Shown: positions 41,641-50,333 of the stretch, in pieces
Layout: the number at the start of each line of letters is the position of its first letter
Position numbering within the stretch: the first letter of the stretch is position 1
Source: Natroniella sp046097105
GTDB lineage: Bacteria; Bacillota; Halanaerobiia; Halobacteroidales; Halobacteroidaceae
Direction of reading: 5' to 3'
Assembly (NCBI RefSeq): GCF_046097105.1
Contig: NZ_CP175562.1
Location: 930,001 to 994,000, forward strand
DNA: 64,000 nucleotides
Notes under the pieces: generated by a model
Told to the model about the DNA's origin: nothing
Database searches by the model: none
Seen by the model: the letters and a program-made list of their open reading frames with translations, nothing else
Translations under genes and position numbers: made by a program

Positions 41641-44125
41641 CAACACCTCGATAAAAATGACCTTTAGTATATCCTTCTTTTTTAAACTTATAATTAAGTA
41701 GATCCATCTCTTTATTATTTGTTTTAGGATTATTAATCTTTTGATAATAATTTTTAATTATCTTGATCATTTCTTCTTTCTCTTCCCAATTAATCCCCAA
41801 ACGATAAAAATCACTTCTTGTCTTAATAATTTCTGGCAAATAATTTAATAGATATAATGGATAACAATTATAAATTATTGTTCGACAATAAGTACAATTG
41901 GTGATGACTGGGAAAAGATACTCCTTACGATCCTTTAGACCATATTTTTTATCTCTTAAACAGTCTTGCTTACAGTTCCGTTTAGAATCAAACTCTTTGT
42001 TAACAGCTCCAATTGGACAGTATTCACTGATCATAACAGGTAAATAACCATATACAACTAACTCAGTTTCAATTTGATTGTTACGCGTTATTTCTTTTAT
42101 TTCATCTAAATTAAGTTCAGGTGATAGAGTTACTCCTTGGTAACCTTCTTGTTGCCAATGATTAACTGCATAACTATTAAAACTATTGAGTGGATAATCA
42201 GCTACTAATATTTTTTTAGTTTCTAATAATAACTCTGCTACCCCTAGTTGAGAAACTAGATAACCATCTATTTTTGTTTTCTCTAATAACTCAATTTTTT
42301 CTTTAATATCTATCATTTCTTGTTGTCGAGCAACGCGTGGAAATTTAATAAATAATTCTTTTGTTTTAGCTTTAACTTGATCAATTAATGTTAAAATTTC
42401 CTGATCAGTTAAATTATTAATTTCATAATAAATTCTATCTACTTCAGATAAACTAGCTAGTTCAATTAGATAATCTCGTTTATTGCAGCAAACACTTAGC
42501 TTTGGTTTATTATTAATTGCTGGTTTACTTTTTAATTCTGGAATTTCAACTTCAAAATCATTCTGCTTATAAGTAGGTAGAAACTCTTTTTTTCTCTGTT
42601 GATTTAAATCTTTGACTGCTAATTGCCGCAATTGATTTAATTTAGATAATGGGATAAAAAGATTTGGGCCAAGTTCAATACCTAAGTCAAGTAATTGATA
42701 AGGGGTTGGCCCTAGTCTAGTCAACTGTTCTTTAATATCTTTTTCCGTAATTGGTTCTTTTTTAGCTATTTTTGGACAGAAATCACTTTTGATAGTAGTA
42801 TGATGACCAGTTTGATCCCATAGATTAAGTTGGAGTGGTTGGTCTAAATGAGCTGATAAATGACCAAAAATAGCTATCCTTTTTTGTTGATTTATATCTT
42901 GATAACTTTTTTGTAACCTATCCAATAATTTCTTTTGCGAAGTTCGATAGACTAAATCGCCTGGTTTTATCTTCCCTTTGATCTTCACAACTAAGAATTC
43001 AGCAGTTAATTTTTCGGGTTTCGATAAAGTTAAACCCGGATTTTTACCTTCTTCAGTCCAAACTTCTATTCCATCCCCTTCATTAACTAGTTCTTCTAAT
43101 TTAATTTTACATTCTTTATTTTGTTGGTTATAATCAACTACTTTTCCAACTTTGATCCCCCAATTTTTTGGTCGTTGATAACTGATTAAATCTAAGTTAT
43201 CTTTTCCTAAGTAATAACCAGGAATAAATCCATCACGATTAAAGAGTTGTTTAATCTCTTCTTGATCTTGATCATTTACTTCAAACCTTCCCTGTTGATT
43301 GAAATATTGATCTATGTAATTACGATATTTTTCTGTTACTACCGCTACATACTCTGGGCGTTTCATTCTTCCTTCTATCTTAAAAGATGAGATGCCAGCT
43401 TCAATCAAATCAGGTACTAACTCTAAAGTATTAATATCCTTAGGGCTAAGCAAATGTTGTTTAGAAAACTTATTATTAAGAATTTCTTCAGTTTCTAAAT
43501 CAACTACTGTATAAGGTAAACGACATGGTTGAGCACACAGTCCACGATTACCACTTCGTCCACCAATTATGCTACTTAATAAGCATTGGCCCGAATAAGA
43601 AATGCATAATGCTCCATGAATAAATGTTTCAACTTCTAACTTAGTATTTTGAATAATCTCTTCAATTTCTGTTAAAGTCAATTCTCTAGCCAATACAACT
43701 CGAGAAAATCCTAAACTTTCTAAATACTTTACTCCTTTTAAGTTATGAACTGTCAATTGAGTACTAGCATGTAACTCTAGTTTAGGGAGAGTTTGACTAA
43801 CTAGTCGAGCCAATCCCAAATCTTGAACTATGATTGCATCTATCCCAAATTTATAAATTTGTTCAATAAATTTAATTACATTTTTTAATTCATCATCCTT
43901 ATACAATGTATTAACAGTTAGATAGACTTTAACTGTTCTTAAATGAGCATATTCAATTGCTTCTTTAAGTTCTTTTAAATCAAAGTTATCAGCTCTCTGT
44001 CGAGCATTAAAAGCTTTCCCTCCCAAATATATTGCATCGCAACCATTATTAATAGCAGCTAGTAAACTTTCTTGATTTCCTACTGGAGATAATAATTCTG
44101 GTTTATTTTCTATATAATTGTACAT
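41636..44125 (-). CDS. U32-family peptidase (YrrO/RlhA-like)
   Basis: 829 aa, long form with C-terminal DUF3656. The U32 signature ETFIHGALCISYSGQCLLSS (about residues 168-187) and a Cys set (CAQPCRLPYTVVDL and late CNYC-type CTYCRTIIYNCY) suggest Fe-S binding as in the prephenate-like RlhA/UbiU relatives, which act in RNA or ubiquinone hydroxylation rather than proteolysis. Hence the function in this organism may be tRNA or rRNA modification. A TCATAAGTGAC element lies upstream. AAAGGGG before ATG. Confidence 0.88.
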   Translation of the reverse strand: MYNYIENKPELLSPVGNQESLLAAINNGCDAIYLGGKAFNARQRADNFDLKELKEAIEYAHLRTVKVYLTVNTLYKDDELKNVIKFIEQIYKFGIDAIIVQDLGLARLVSQTLPKLELHASTQLTVHNLKGVKYLESLGFSRVVLARELTLTEIEEIIQNTKLEVETFIHGALCISYSGQCLLSSIIGGRSGNRGLCAQPCRLPYTVVDLETEEILNNKFSKQHLLSPKDINTLELVPDLIEAGISSFKIEGRMKRPEYVAVVTEKYRNYIDQYFNQQGRFEVNDQDQEEIKQLFNRDGFIPGYYLGKDNLDLISYQRPKNWGIKVGKVVDYNQQNKECKIKLEELVNEGDGIEVWTEEGKNPGLTLSKPEKLTAEFLVVKIKGKIKPGDLVYRTSQKKLLDRLQKSYQDINQQKRIAIFGHLSAHLDQPLQLNLWDQTGHHTTIKSDFCPKIAKKEPITEKDIKEQLTRLGPTPYQLLDLGIELGPNLFIPLSKLNQLRQLAVKDLNQQRKKEFLPTYKQNDFEVEIPELKSKPAINNKPKLSVCCNKRDYLIELASLSEVDRIYYEINNLTDQEILTLIDQVKAKTKELFIKFPRVARQQEMIDIKEKIELLEKTKIDGYLVSQLGVAELLLETKKILVADYPLNSFNSYAVNHWQQEGYQGVTLSPELNLDEIKEITRNNQIETELVVYGYLPVMISEYCPIGAVNKEFDSKRNCKQDCLRDKKYGLKDRKEYLFPVITNCTYCRTIIYNCYPLYLLNYLPEIIKTRSDFYRLGINWEEKEEMIKIIKNYYQKINNPKTNNKEMDLLNYKFKKEGYTKGHFYRGVE

Positions 44126-44418
44126 TTCAATTTAAACCCCTTTCTTATTCTCTATTGTTAGCAATTAAAGTTGAAATTATATTATAAAATAGATTTAGTC
44201 TTAAACTTAAAATATTGTATTATGTTAATAATAACTTACTTTCAATTAAAATTAAAGAATTAATTTTAATTGAATTATTTTAAATTTGAATTTGTTCATA
44301 AGTGACTATATAACAACTGAACATATAGCTAAAAAATAGATCTTGGTTAAAATTACTATAAACACTTTTAGAAAAGATTGAGTATAATAAACTAATAATT
44401 AACTACGGGGTGATTATT
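44126..44418. other. Divergent intergenic region, about 293 bp
   Basis: Between U32 and fxsA. Contains TCATAAGTGAC copy B (44296-44306) and one CTTAAACTTAA-type string (44191-44211). No gene. Confidence 0.4.
44296..44306 (-). promoter_or_regulatory. TCATAAGTGAC element, copy B
   Basis: About 170 bases before the U32 ATG. About 31 of 34 bases around it match copy A. Confidence 0.5.
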
Positions 44419-44847
44419 TTGCTTAAATTGGTTTTGCTTTTTACAGTTATTCCATTACTTGAGTTAACCCTTTTAATCAAATTAAGTCAATTTTGGGGAG
44501 CAGTACCTACTGTTTTATTAGTTGCAATTACAGGAATTATTGGGGCCAAATTAACTAGACTTGAAGGAATATCAACAGTCAGTAAGATAAATGTTTCTTT
44601 AGAACAAGGAAAGATGCCAACTGATAACTTAGTCGATGGTTTATTAATCTTAATCGGAGGAGCAATGTTAATTACGCCAGGGTTGTTGAGTGATTTAGCT
44701 GGATTTGCTTGTATTATTCCAATAACTAGAAGTAAAATAAAGTTATTAACTAAAGATAGATTAAGAAGATTAATTACTACTGGTAGTTTCCATTTCTCTT
44801 CTGGTAACAATAAAGAAGAAATAAATTTTACAATAGAAGATGATTAG
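44419..44847 (+). CDS. fxsA: FxsA-family membrane protein
   Basis: About 142 aa. Four hydrophobic segments with the family start VLLFTVIPLLELTLLIKL, GAVPTVLLVAITGIIGAKL, then LEQGKMPTDNLVDGLLI and GGAMLITPGLLSDLAGFACI. FxsA proteins are phage-exclusion-suppressor (T7 exclusion) relatives of unknown core function. Start TTG 44419 is favoured by spacing to GGGGTG; GTG 44410 is possible. It stands alone. Confidence 0.88.
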   Translation: MLKLVLLFTVIPLLELTLLIKLSQFWGAVPTVLLVAITGIIGAKLTRLEGISTVSKINVSLEQGKMPTDNLVDGLLILIGGAMLITPGLLSDLAGFACIIPITRSKIKLLTKDRLRRLITTGSFHFSSGNNKEEINFTIEDD

Positions 44848-44848
44848 A

Positions 44849-45562
44849 TTATAAGTAATCTAAAATTCCCCGATAAATTTGTTGGGTTAATAATTTTTGA
44901 AATTGCTGACGAGTTAATAACCAGCGATCAATCTCTTTATTGATAAATCCCATTTCAACTAAAACACCGGGATATTTAGTATTATTTAAAATATAATAAT
45001 CCCCTTTACATATCGAATTGTTAAGCATCTCAACCCCTTCATATTCAATCGAATTCAATCTTGTCTGTAGCTTATCTGCTAAGACTTTATTTTTAGTTTT
45101 ATGGTCTTGATAAAAAACAATTGGCCCTCTGATTCTAAATTTTCTCCCAAAATAGTTAACATGTAAACTAATGAATAGGTCAGGTTGATTTTGATTGATA
45201 ATATCAACTCTTGCCTGTAAATCACGTTTATGTCTATTACTATAAGTTTTATTTTGGTGATCTAAAGCTGTATCAGATTGTCTAGTCATAATCACTCTTG
45301 CCCCTTGTTTAGTTAACAATGTTTTTAATTCTAAACCAATTTTAAGATTTATATCCTTTTCTAATATATCTTCATAATTAGACCCTTTATCTATCCCACC
45401 ATGACCTGGATCAACAACAATTGTTATCCCTTCTAGCGTTTTATTAGAACTAGTTGTTGGTATTGTAGTAACTATTCTTTCTTTTGTGAAGAATGTAATT
45501 CCACCTAAAATAAAACAACAACATAAAATAAATAATTTTTCTTTTTTAATTAAGAATATCAT
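44849..45562 (-). CDS. N-acetylmuramoyl-L-alanine amidase, second copy
   Basis: 237 aa, paralogue of the amidase at 40741. Signal anchor, VVDPGHGGIDKGSNYEDIL, LFISLHVNYFGRKF, and GVLVEMGFINKEID carry the zinc and catalytic residues. AAAGGAG precedes ATG. A TCATAAGTGAC element lies 70 bases upstream. Two amidases within 4 kb suggests specialised sporulation or germination use. Confidence 0.92.
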   Translation of the reverse strand: MIFLIKKEKLFILCCCFILGGITFFTKERIVTTIPTTSSNKTLEGITIVVDPGHGGIDKGSNYEDILEKDINLKIGLELKTLLTKQGARVIMTRQSDTALDHQNKTYSNRHKRDLQARVDIINQNQPDLFISLHVNYFGRKFRIRGPIVFYQDHKTKNKVLADKLQTRLNSIEYEGVEMLNNSICKGDYYILNNTKYPGVLVEMGFINKEIDRWLLTRQQFQKLLTQQIYRGILDYL

Positions 45563-45632
45563 TTTTCTCCTTTCTTCTTTTAAGTTTTATTGGTAATAGA
45601 TATGTTATTATTTTATTTTTTATTAATGATAG

Positions 45633-45643
45633 TCATAAGTGAC
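45633..45643 (-). promoter_or_regulatory. TCATAAGTGAC element, copy C
   Basis: Part of a wider palindrome ATAGTCATAAGTGACTAT, 70 bases before the amidase ATG. Confidence 0.5.
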
Positions 45644-45645
45644 TA

Positions 45646-45677
45646 TGAAATAATTGAACATTAGTTCAATTATTTCA
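45646..45677 (-). terminator. Hairpin at the end of murB
   Basis: Arms TGAAATAATTGAAC/GTTCAATTATTTCA with a 4-base loop, between murB and copy C. Confidence 0.6.
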
Positions 45678-45706
45678 TAAATTGATTTTAATAATTAATT
45701 TATGTC

Positions 45707-46732
45707 TTACTTTTCGACGATAATAACTTCTGTTTCAGGAATAAACTCATATCTTTTATCAATTAACTCAGTAACTAAATTGATTAAATATAAGACATCA
45801 GATGCTTGAGCTTGATTATGATTAATTATAAAATTACCATGATATGGTGCAATCATTGCTCCACCATATTTTTTTCCCTTTAAACCTAATTCGTCAACCA
45901 AGGCTCCAGTAGAAATGCCATATGACTGATTATTCTTAAAAACTGAGCCACAACAAGGATATTTGAAGTGATTTCTATTTTGTCTAAATTGGTTAATATC
46001 TTGAAGATAGTCACAATCAATACCTAACTCGGCCTCTAAATTTTTTAGTTCAGTTCTAAAAAGAGATTTAAATTCTGTTAATGATGATAAATTTAAATTT
46101 CTATCTTGTACTTTTGATAATAATCTGTTTATCATTTTAATTTCTTGTTGACTGCAATCGACTAGATTAAAATCAGCACCTACAATTAACCATGATTTAT
46201 TTTGAAAAATAGATTTTTTATAGTCAAATTCGCACTGTTCAACCGTTATATTTTCTAAAGATAATCTCTCTTTAGTTAAATCTAAATAGTAAATAGTATT
46301 TAGTAGATCACAAATTTGTTCTTCATAATACTTGGCATTAATATAGATCCCAGCTCCTACCGAACCAGGTAATAAATAAGTGAATTGAAAATCAGTCTTA
46401 TTGGTTATGACTCCGATCAATGAAATTAATGATAAAGGAACCCCAGCAGAAAGAAACAATCTTCCATTGTTGAACTTACTTTCAATATATCTTTTTAATG
46501 AAATAAAGATTCGATTATCCCTAGGTTGATCGGGAAATAGAATATTAGTGCCATATCCAAAGATATAATAATCTAACCCAACTTTTTTGCAGTTATTAAG
46601 TAAATTAAGTAGTTCTTCTGTAGTTTCTGGTTCAGCAAAATAAGCTGCTTTTCCTCCTATTTGATAAGAGGAATGTAGTGCTAACGGGACATTTTTTTGG
46701 CACAACTTTTCAATTTCAACAGAGTTATTCAT
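45707..46732 (-). CDS. murB: Divergent MurB-family protein
   Basis: FAD-dependent UDP-N-acetylenolpyruvoylglucosamine reductase family, 341 aa. FAD motifs SYQIGGKAAYF, FGYGTNILF and LPGSVGAGIYINAKYYEEQI, the catalytic Ser in CCGSVFKNN, and Glu in FIPETEVIIV are recognisable. But the normal Y-R-x-S motif (catalytic Arg) reads YKKS at 171-174, so Arg is replaced by Lys, and several motif residues deviate (for example NA-K-YY for NAGAYG). It may be a slow or repurposed paralogue, so the symbol is tentative. ATG after AGGTAA. Confidence 0.75.
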   Translation of the reverse strand: MNNSVEIEKLCQKNVPLALHSSYQIGGKAAYFAEPETTEELLNLLNNCKKVGLDYYIFGYGTNILFPDQPRDNRIFISLKRYIESKFNNGRLFLSAGVPLSLISLIGVITNKTDFQFTYLLPGSVGAGIYINAKYYEEQICDLLNTIYYLDLTKERLSLENITVEQCEFDYKKSIFQNKSWLIVGADFNLVDCSQQEIKMINRLLSKVQDRNLNLSSLTEFKSLFRTELKNLEAELGIDCDYLQDINQFRQNRNHFKYPCCGSVFKNNQSYGISTGALVDELGLKGKKYGGAMIAPYHGNFIINHNQAQASDVLYLINLVTELIDKRYEFIPETEVIIVEK

Positions 46733-46853
46733 CTTTTACCTCCCTAATTATTAGTTGCTAATCTTATTATATTTAAATTATTGAGATTATAATAGTTTTT
46801 CACTCAATTATTAATACTTAAATCCATCAATAATATAAGGATAATTAAAAATC

Positions 46854-46893
46854 AAAATAAAGATAGCAAAATTTCGCCACCTTTATTTTAACA
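46854..46893 (-). terminator. Weak terminator of the methyltransferase gene
   Basis: Arms AAAATAAAG/CTTTATTTT around an 18-base loop that itself pairs partly. Confidence 0.45.
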
Positions 46894-46907
46894 ATTTATT
46901 TAATAAT

Positions 46908-47705
46908 TTAAATATCTAAGTTTCCACTTTTAGATGCTTGAATATAATCAGTACAGTACTGATCATTTCCTAATAAAGTATTAGCAGCAGTTAATAATGC
47001 CATAATTTTTGGATCTAAAGGATCTATAATTGCACTATCTAATCCTTTACTCATTGCTAATATTAAAAATGTTCTATTTAATAAATGTCTTTGTGGTAAT
47101 CCATGAGATATATTACTTAAACCACCAGTAATATGAATATCTTGATACTCTCTTGAAAGTTCTTCAATTGCATGTAATATATATTGCCCCACTTGTTGAT
47201 CTGTGCCTATTGGATTAATGATTGGATCAATAAAGATATCATCTTCAGCAATTTCTGCAGCCGTTAAATCTTCAATTAATTTCTTTCCTACCCTAATTCT
47301 ATCCTCTGCACTCTTTGGCATTCCCTCATCATCCATTGTTAAAGCAATTACTCTTGCATCATACTCCTTAATAATTTTTAAAGTTTCCTTAAACCTCTTC
47401 TTTTCAGCAGAAATAGAGTTAACTAGTGCTTTTCCCTTATGGACTTCTAAGCCTCCCTTAAGTGCTTTAAGATTGGGACTATCAATACAAAGCGGAACAT
47501 CAACTACTTCTTGTACTATATTTACTAGCCACTTCATAGCTTCAACTTCCTCTTTAAATAAAGTACCACAATTAACATCAATATAGTCTACTCCTGCTTC
47601 TTCTTGTTTTTTAGCTAGATTTTGGATAAATTCTACATCTCTATTCTTTACTGCTTCTTCTAACCCTTCTCTACTTGTATTAATTAATTCTCCGATAACA
47701 ATCAT
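46908..47705 (-). CDS. Methyltetrahydrofolate:corrinoid methyltransferase (MtgA/AcsE-type)
   Basis: 265 aa TIM-barrel of the pterin-binding type. Motifs: GELINTSREGLEEAV, YIDVNCGTLFKEE, CIDSPNLKALKG, DIFIDPIINPIGTDQQ, ITGGLSNISHGLPQR, DPLDPK. These keep the folate-binding residues that the MetH-like protein at 50334 lacks. It is coded after a corrinoid protein gene and moves methyl between the corrinoid and tetrahydrofolate. AAAGGAGG before ATG. No trimethylamine-type MttB in the window. Confidence 0.88.
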   Translation of the reverse strand: MIVIGELINTSREGLEEAVKNRDVEFIQNLAKKQEEAGVDYIDVNCGTLFKEEVEAMKWLVNIVQEVVDVPLCIDSPNLKALKGGLEVHKGKALVNSISAEKKRFKETLKIIKEYDARVIALTMDDEGMPKSAEDRIRVGKKLIEDLTAAEIAEDDIFIDPIINPIGTDQQVGQYILHAIEELSREYQDIHITGGLSNISHGLPQRHLLNRTFLILAMSKGLDSAIIDPLDPKIMALLTAANTLLGNDQYCTDYIQASKSGNLDI

Positions 47706-47839
47706 TTGATTGCCTCCTTTTTATTTTTCATATTTTAAGTCAATTAGATTCAAATCGAAATCTAATTACAATATAGGCTAAAGCAAATGTTAAAAACTTA
47801 AAGGTTGAGATTTTCCTTAAACTTAGATTTTATATCTGT

Positions 47840-48472
47840 TTAGCTTACAAATTCCCTAGCTATATCAGTGGCAGTACTGCCATCAGCAGCATAACCATCA
47901 GCACCAATTTCATTTGCAAAATCTTCGCTGACTGGTGCTCCACCAACCATAACCTTAACTTGATTTCTAATTCCTGCTTCTTCCAAAGATTTGATAGTCT
48001 CTTCCATAACTGGCATGGTTGTAGTTAATAATGCCGATAAGCCAATAATATCAGGTTGATACTCTTTAACTGCTTCTACAAATTCATCTGCTGATATATC
48101 TACTCCTAAATCAATTACTTCAAATCCAGCTCCTTCTAGCATCATTGCTACCAAATTTTTGCCAATATCATGTAAGTCACCTTCTACTGTAGCCATAATT
48201 ATTCTTCCAATAGAACTGTCTTCTCCTTCAGTTAGTAGCGGTTTAACTATAGCCATTCCTGCATCCATTGCTCTAGCAGCAATTAAAACTTCCGGTACGA
48301 ACATTTCATTCTTTTTAAATCGCCCCCCTACAACATCCATCCCTGCAACTAATCCATTTTTAATAATTTCACTTGGCTTTTCTCCCTCATCTATTAACCC
48401 CTTTGTTAACTCAGTTACTCCATCAACATTTCCTGCAATTACTTCTTCAGTAATTTTTTTAATTTTACCCAT
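47840..48472 (-). CDS. Corrinoid-binding methyl carrier protein (MtbC/MtgC-type)
   Basis: 210 aa: an N-terminal helical bundle (1-85) and a B12-binding domain with the DxHxxG...SxL...GG pattern: EGDLHDIGKNLVAMMLEGAG (His that coordinates cobalt), IGLSALLTTTMPVMEETI and VMVGGAPVSEDFANEIGADG. It carries methyl on cobalt between methyltransferases. Gene order MFS transporter, corrinoid protein, methyltransferase suggests a methylated-compound or one-carbon module. AGGAGG before ATG. Confidence 0.93.
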   Translation of the reverse strand: MGKIKKITEEVIAGNVDGVTELTKGLIDEGEKPSEIIKNGLVAGMDVVGGRFKKNEMFVPEVLIAARAMDAGMAIVKPLLTEGEDSSIGRIIMATVEGDLHDIGKNLVAMMLEGAGFEVIDLGVDISADEFVEAVKEYQPDIIGLSALLTTTMPVMEETIKSLEEAGIRNQVKVMVGGAPVSEDFANEIGADGYAADGSTATDIAREFVS

Positions 48473-48583
48473 TATTTATAATCCTCCTTAATAATAAATT
48501 ATTTAAGTAAATTTGTTAGTTGTATCTTATTATAATTAAAGCTTATATAAATTTCAACATAATTATTAATTTTTGGTTTTTAA

Positions 48584-49867
48584 TTAATTGTTCAAAGACT
48601 TAGGATCTTTTACCTTCAAGATTAAAAAGATTGCTCCTAAGCTAATCATTACAAATGTAATTCCAAACACAATTCGATAGTTATATAAATCTACTAAAAA
48701 TCCTCCTAATAAAGAAATAAAAGTTACAGTTAATCCAACAATTGTACTGGTTAATCCCACATAAATAGGCCGTTCTTGAATCTTAGAACAAAAGTCAGGG
48801 ATTATTGTCATAAAAGATACACTATTTCCACCCAATGCTATTCCTGTCAAAACAAATACTAAATAAAATGCAAATCGTTGTTGAGCAAAGAAAGCAACTA
48901 ATACCCCGGCGGCATTAAAGAGAGCTGCTAGTATAATAACTAGCTTATGTCCATAATTATCTCCTACATAACCCCATAAAACATTGGTTAAACTCTTACT
49001 TGCAATTGAAATAATTGTAAAAGTACCTACCAAATCATTAGCTTCCTTTATCGATAAACCCAACCTTTCTATTCCTGCAACTGTAAATAATCCATTAGAC
49101 ATACCAATAAATTGGACTAAAATAGCAGCTAATATATAGTTGCGATAATTATTTTGTGTTTGCAAAATATCTTTCAAATGTTGCACATATTCTCTAACAC
49201 TTTCCTTTTTCTGCTCAACACTATAAGCAGGTTCTTTAATAAATATTAGAAATAAGTAAGAAAGCATCTTACTTATAAACGCTAATGAAAATAATAAAAT
49301 AAACCCTATTCTAAATTCAAAGAATTTAATTATATAGCCAGCTCCAAACGCTCCTAAAACCTCTAAAATGCTACTTATAAATGTTCGATAACCAAAAAAC
49401 CTACCTCTTCTTTCTTGCGGAATAACTTTAAAGGTCATATCAAACCATGGCGGGCCAACTAAACCAGAGGAAAGATTATGAAATGCCCATAATATAAAAA
49501 ATAAAATTAACAACAAGCTTTGATTATCAGGAAATAATAAGTAAGTTAGTAATGATAAAAATAACCAAGGTAACCTTTGAAAAATTCCTATTCCTAAGAC
49601 GTACTTCTTCTTAATTTCCACACCTTCTATCCATTTAGCAGACAGAAGTTGTGGAGAATGAAGTCCAAATATATAAATCCCTGTAATTAAGCTTACTAAA
49701 AATTTAGATTCAGTCAGCTGTCTAACGAATAAGGGTAGAATTGTATTGACTGCTACAATTCCTATACCTAATGTATAAAATGCTCCTTCTCCGATACTGA
49801 TCCAGAAATTAAATTTATAATCTCTTTCAATCTTTTTTCTTATTTTTTCTTTTTCTTCTTGTTCCAT
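48584..49867 (-). CDS. MFS transporter
   Basis: 427 aa, about 12 hydrophobic segments of the major facilitator fold with a central Lys/Glu loop after helix 6 (EPAYSVEQKKESVRE). First of the minus-strand group with the corrinoid protein (111-base gap). Substrate unknown; a methylated compound is possible by context. AGGAGA before ATG. Confidence 0.85.
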   Translation of the reverse strand: MEQEEKEKIRKKIERDYKFNFWISIGEGAFYTLGIGIVAVNTILPLFVRQLTESKFLVSLITGIYIFGLHSPQLLSAKWIEGVEIKKKYVLGIGIFQRLPWLFLSLLTYLLFPDNQSLLLILFFILWAFHNLSSGLVGPPWFDMTFKVIPQERRGRFFGYRTFISSILEVLGAFGAGYIIKFFEFRIGFILLFSLAFISKMLSYLFLIFIKEPAYSVEQKKESVREYVQHLKDILQTQNNYRNYILAAILVQFIGMSNGLFTVAGIERLGLSIKEANDLVGTFTIISIASKSLTNVLWGYVGDNYGHKLVIILAALFNAAGVLVAFFAQQRFAFYLVFVLTGIALGGNSVSFMTIIPDFCSKIQERPIYVGLTSTIVGLTVTFISLLGGFLVDLYNYRIVFGITFVMISLGAIFLILKVKDPKSLNN

Positions 49868-50039
49868 TATATCTCCTACTTTCTAAAAAATATAAAACCA
49901 TTATTTATAGTTAAACAATCTTTGCTTGTTTATACTTGATTTTAGATTTTATTGCTATTGGGTGCCCTTAAATCTTTAGCTAATTAATCAACAAATGACA
50001 ATCCATAATTAACTATTATTAAAAAAATAATTTTTTTCT
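49868..50039. other. Intergenic between MFS and SAM riboswitch
   Basis: AT-rich, divergent; nothing recognised apart from promoter sequences. Confidence 0.3.
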
Positions 50040-50068
50040 TTGACATTCCCCAAGGATGCTGTTATAAT
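50040..50068 (+). promoter_or_regulatory. Consensus sigma-A promoter
   Basis: Exact TTGACA (50040-50045), 17-base spacer, exact TATAAT (50063-50068), about 30 bases before the SAM riboswitch. Confidence 0.88.
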
Positions 50069-50094
50069 TATTTACAATAACTGAATAAAGATTC

Positions 50095-50210
50095 ATCTCT
50101 TATCCGGAGTGGTGGAGGGACTGGCCCTATGAAACCCAGCAACCAGTAGCGAAATGCTACAGTGGTGCTAATTCCTACAGAAGTCAAACTTCTGGAAGAT
50201 GAGAGAAGGG
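50095..50210 (+). promoter_or_regulatory. SAM-I (S-box) riboswitch
   Basis: Contains the S-box core GGAGTGGTGGAGGGACTGGC with CCTATGAAACCCAGCAACC, the P3 hairpin GTAGCGAAATGCTAC, and AGTGGTGCTAATTCC. P1 pairs CTCTTATC (50098-50105) with GATGAGAG (50198-50205). GAGAGAAG (50202-50209) can pair instead with the first half of the terminator, giving the expected switch: SAM binding frees the terminator and stops transcription. Confidence 0.96.
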
Positions 50211-50227
50211 ACTATAATTAATTCACT

Positions 50228-50257
50228 ATCTCTTCTCTTAAGGAAGAGATTTTTTTA
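50228..50257 (+). terminator. Riboswitch-controlled terminator
   Basis: Stem ATCTCTTC/GAAGAGAT with T7, the expression platform of the SAM riboswitch. Confidence 0.93.
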
Positions 50258-50333
50258 TTACATACCATATTAAAATTTTGTTTTTTTTTGTAATATTATT
50301 ATAAAGTTTAATCTTGAAAGGAGTAGATAAATA

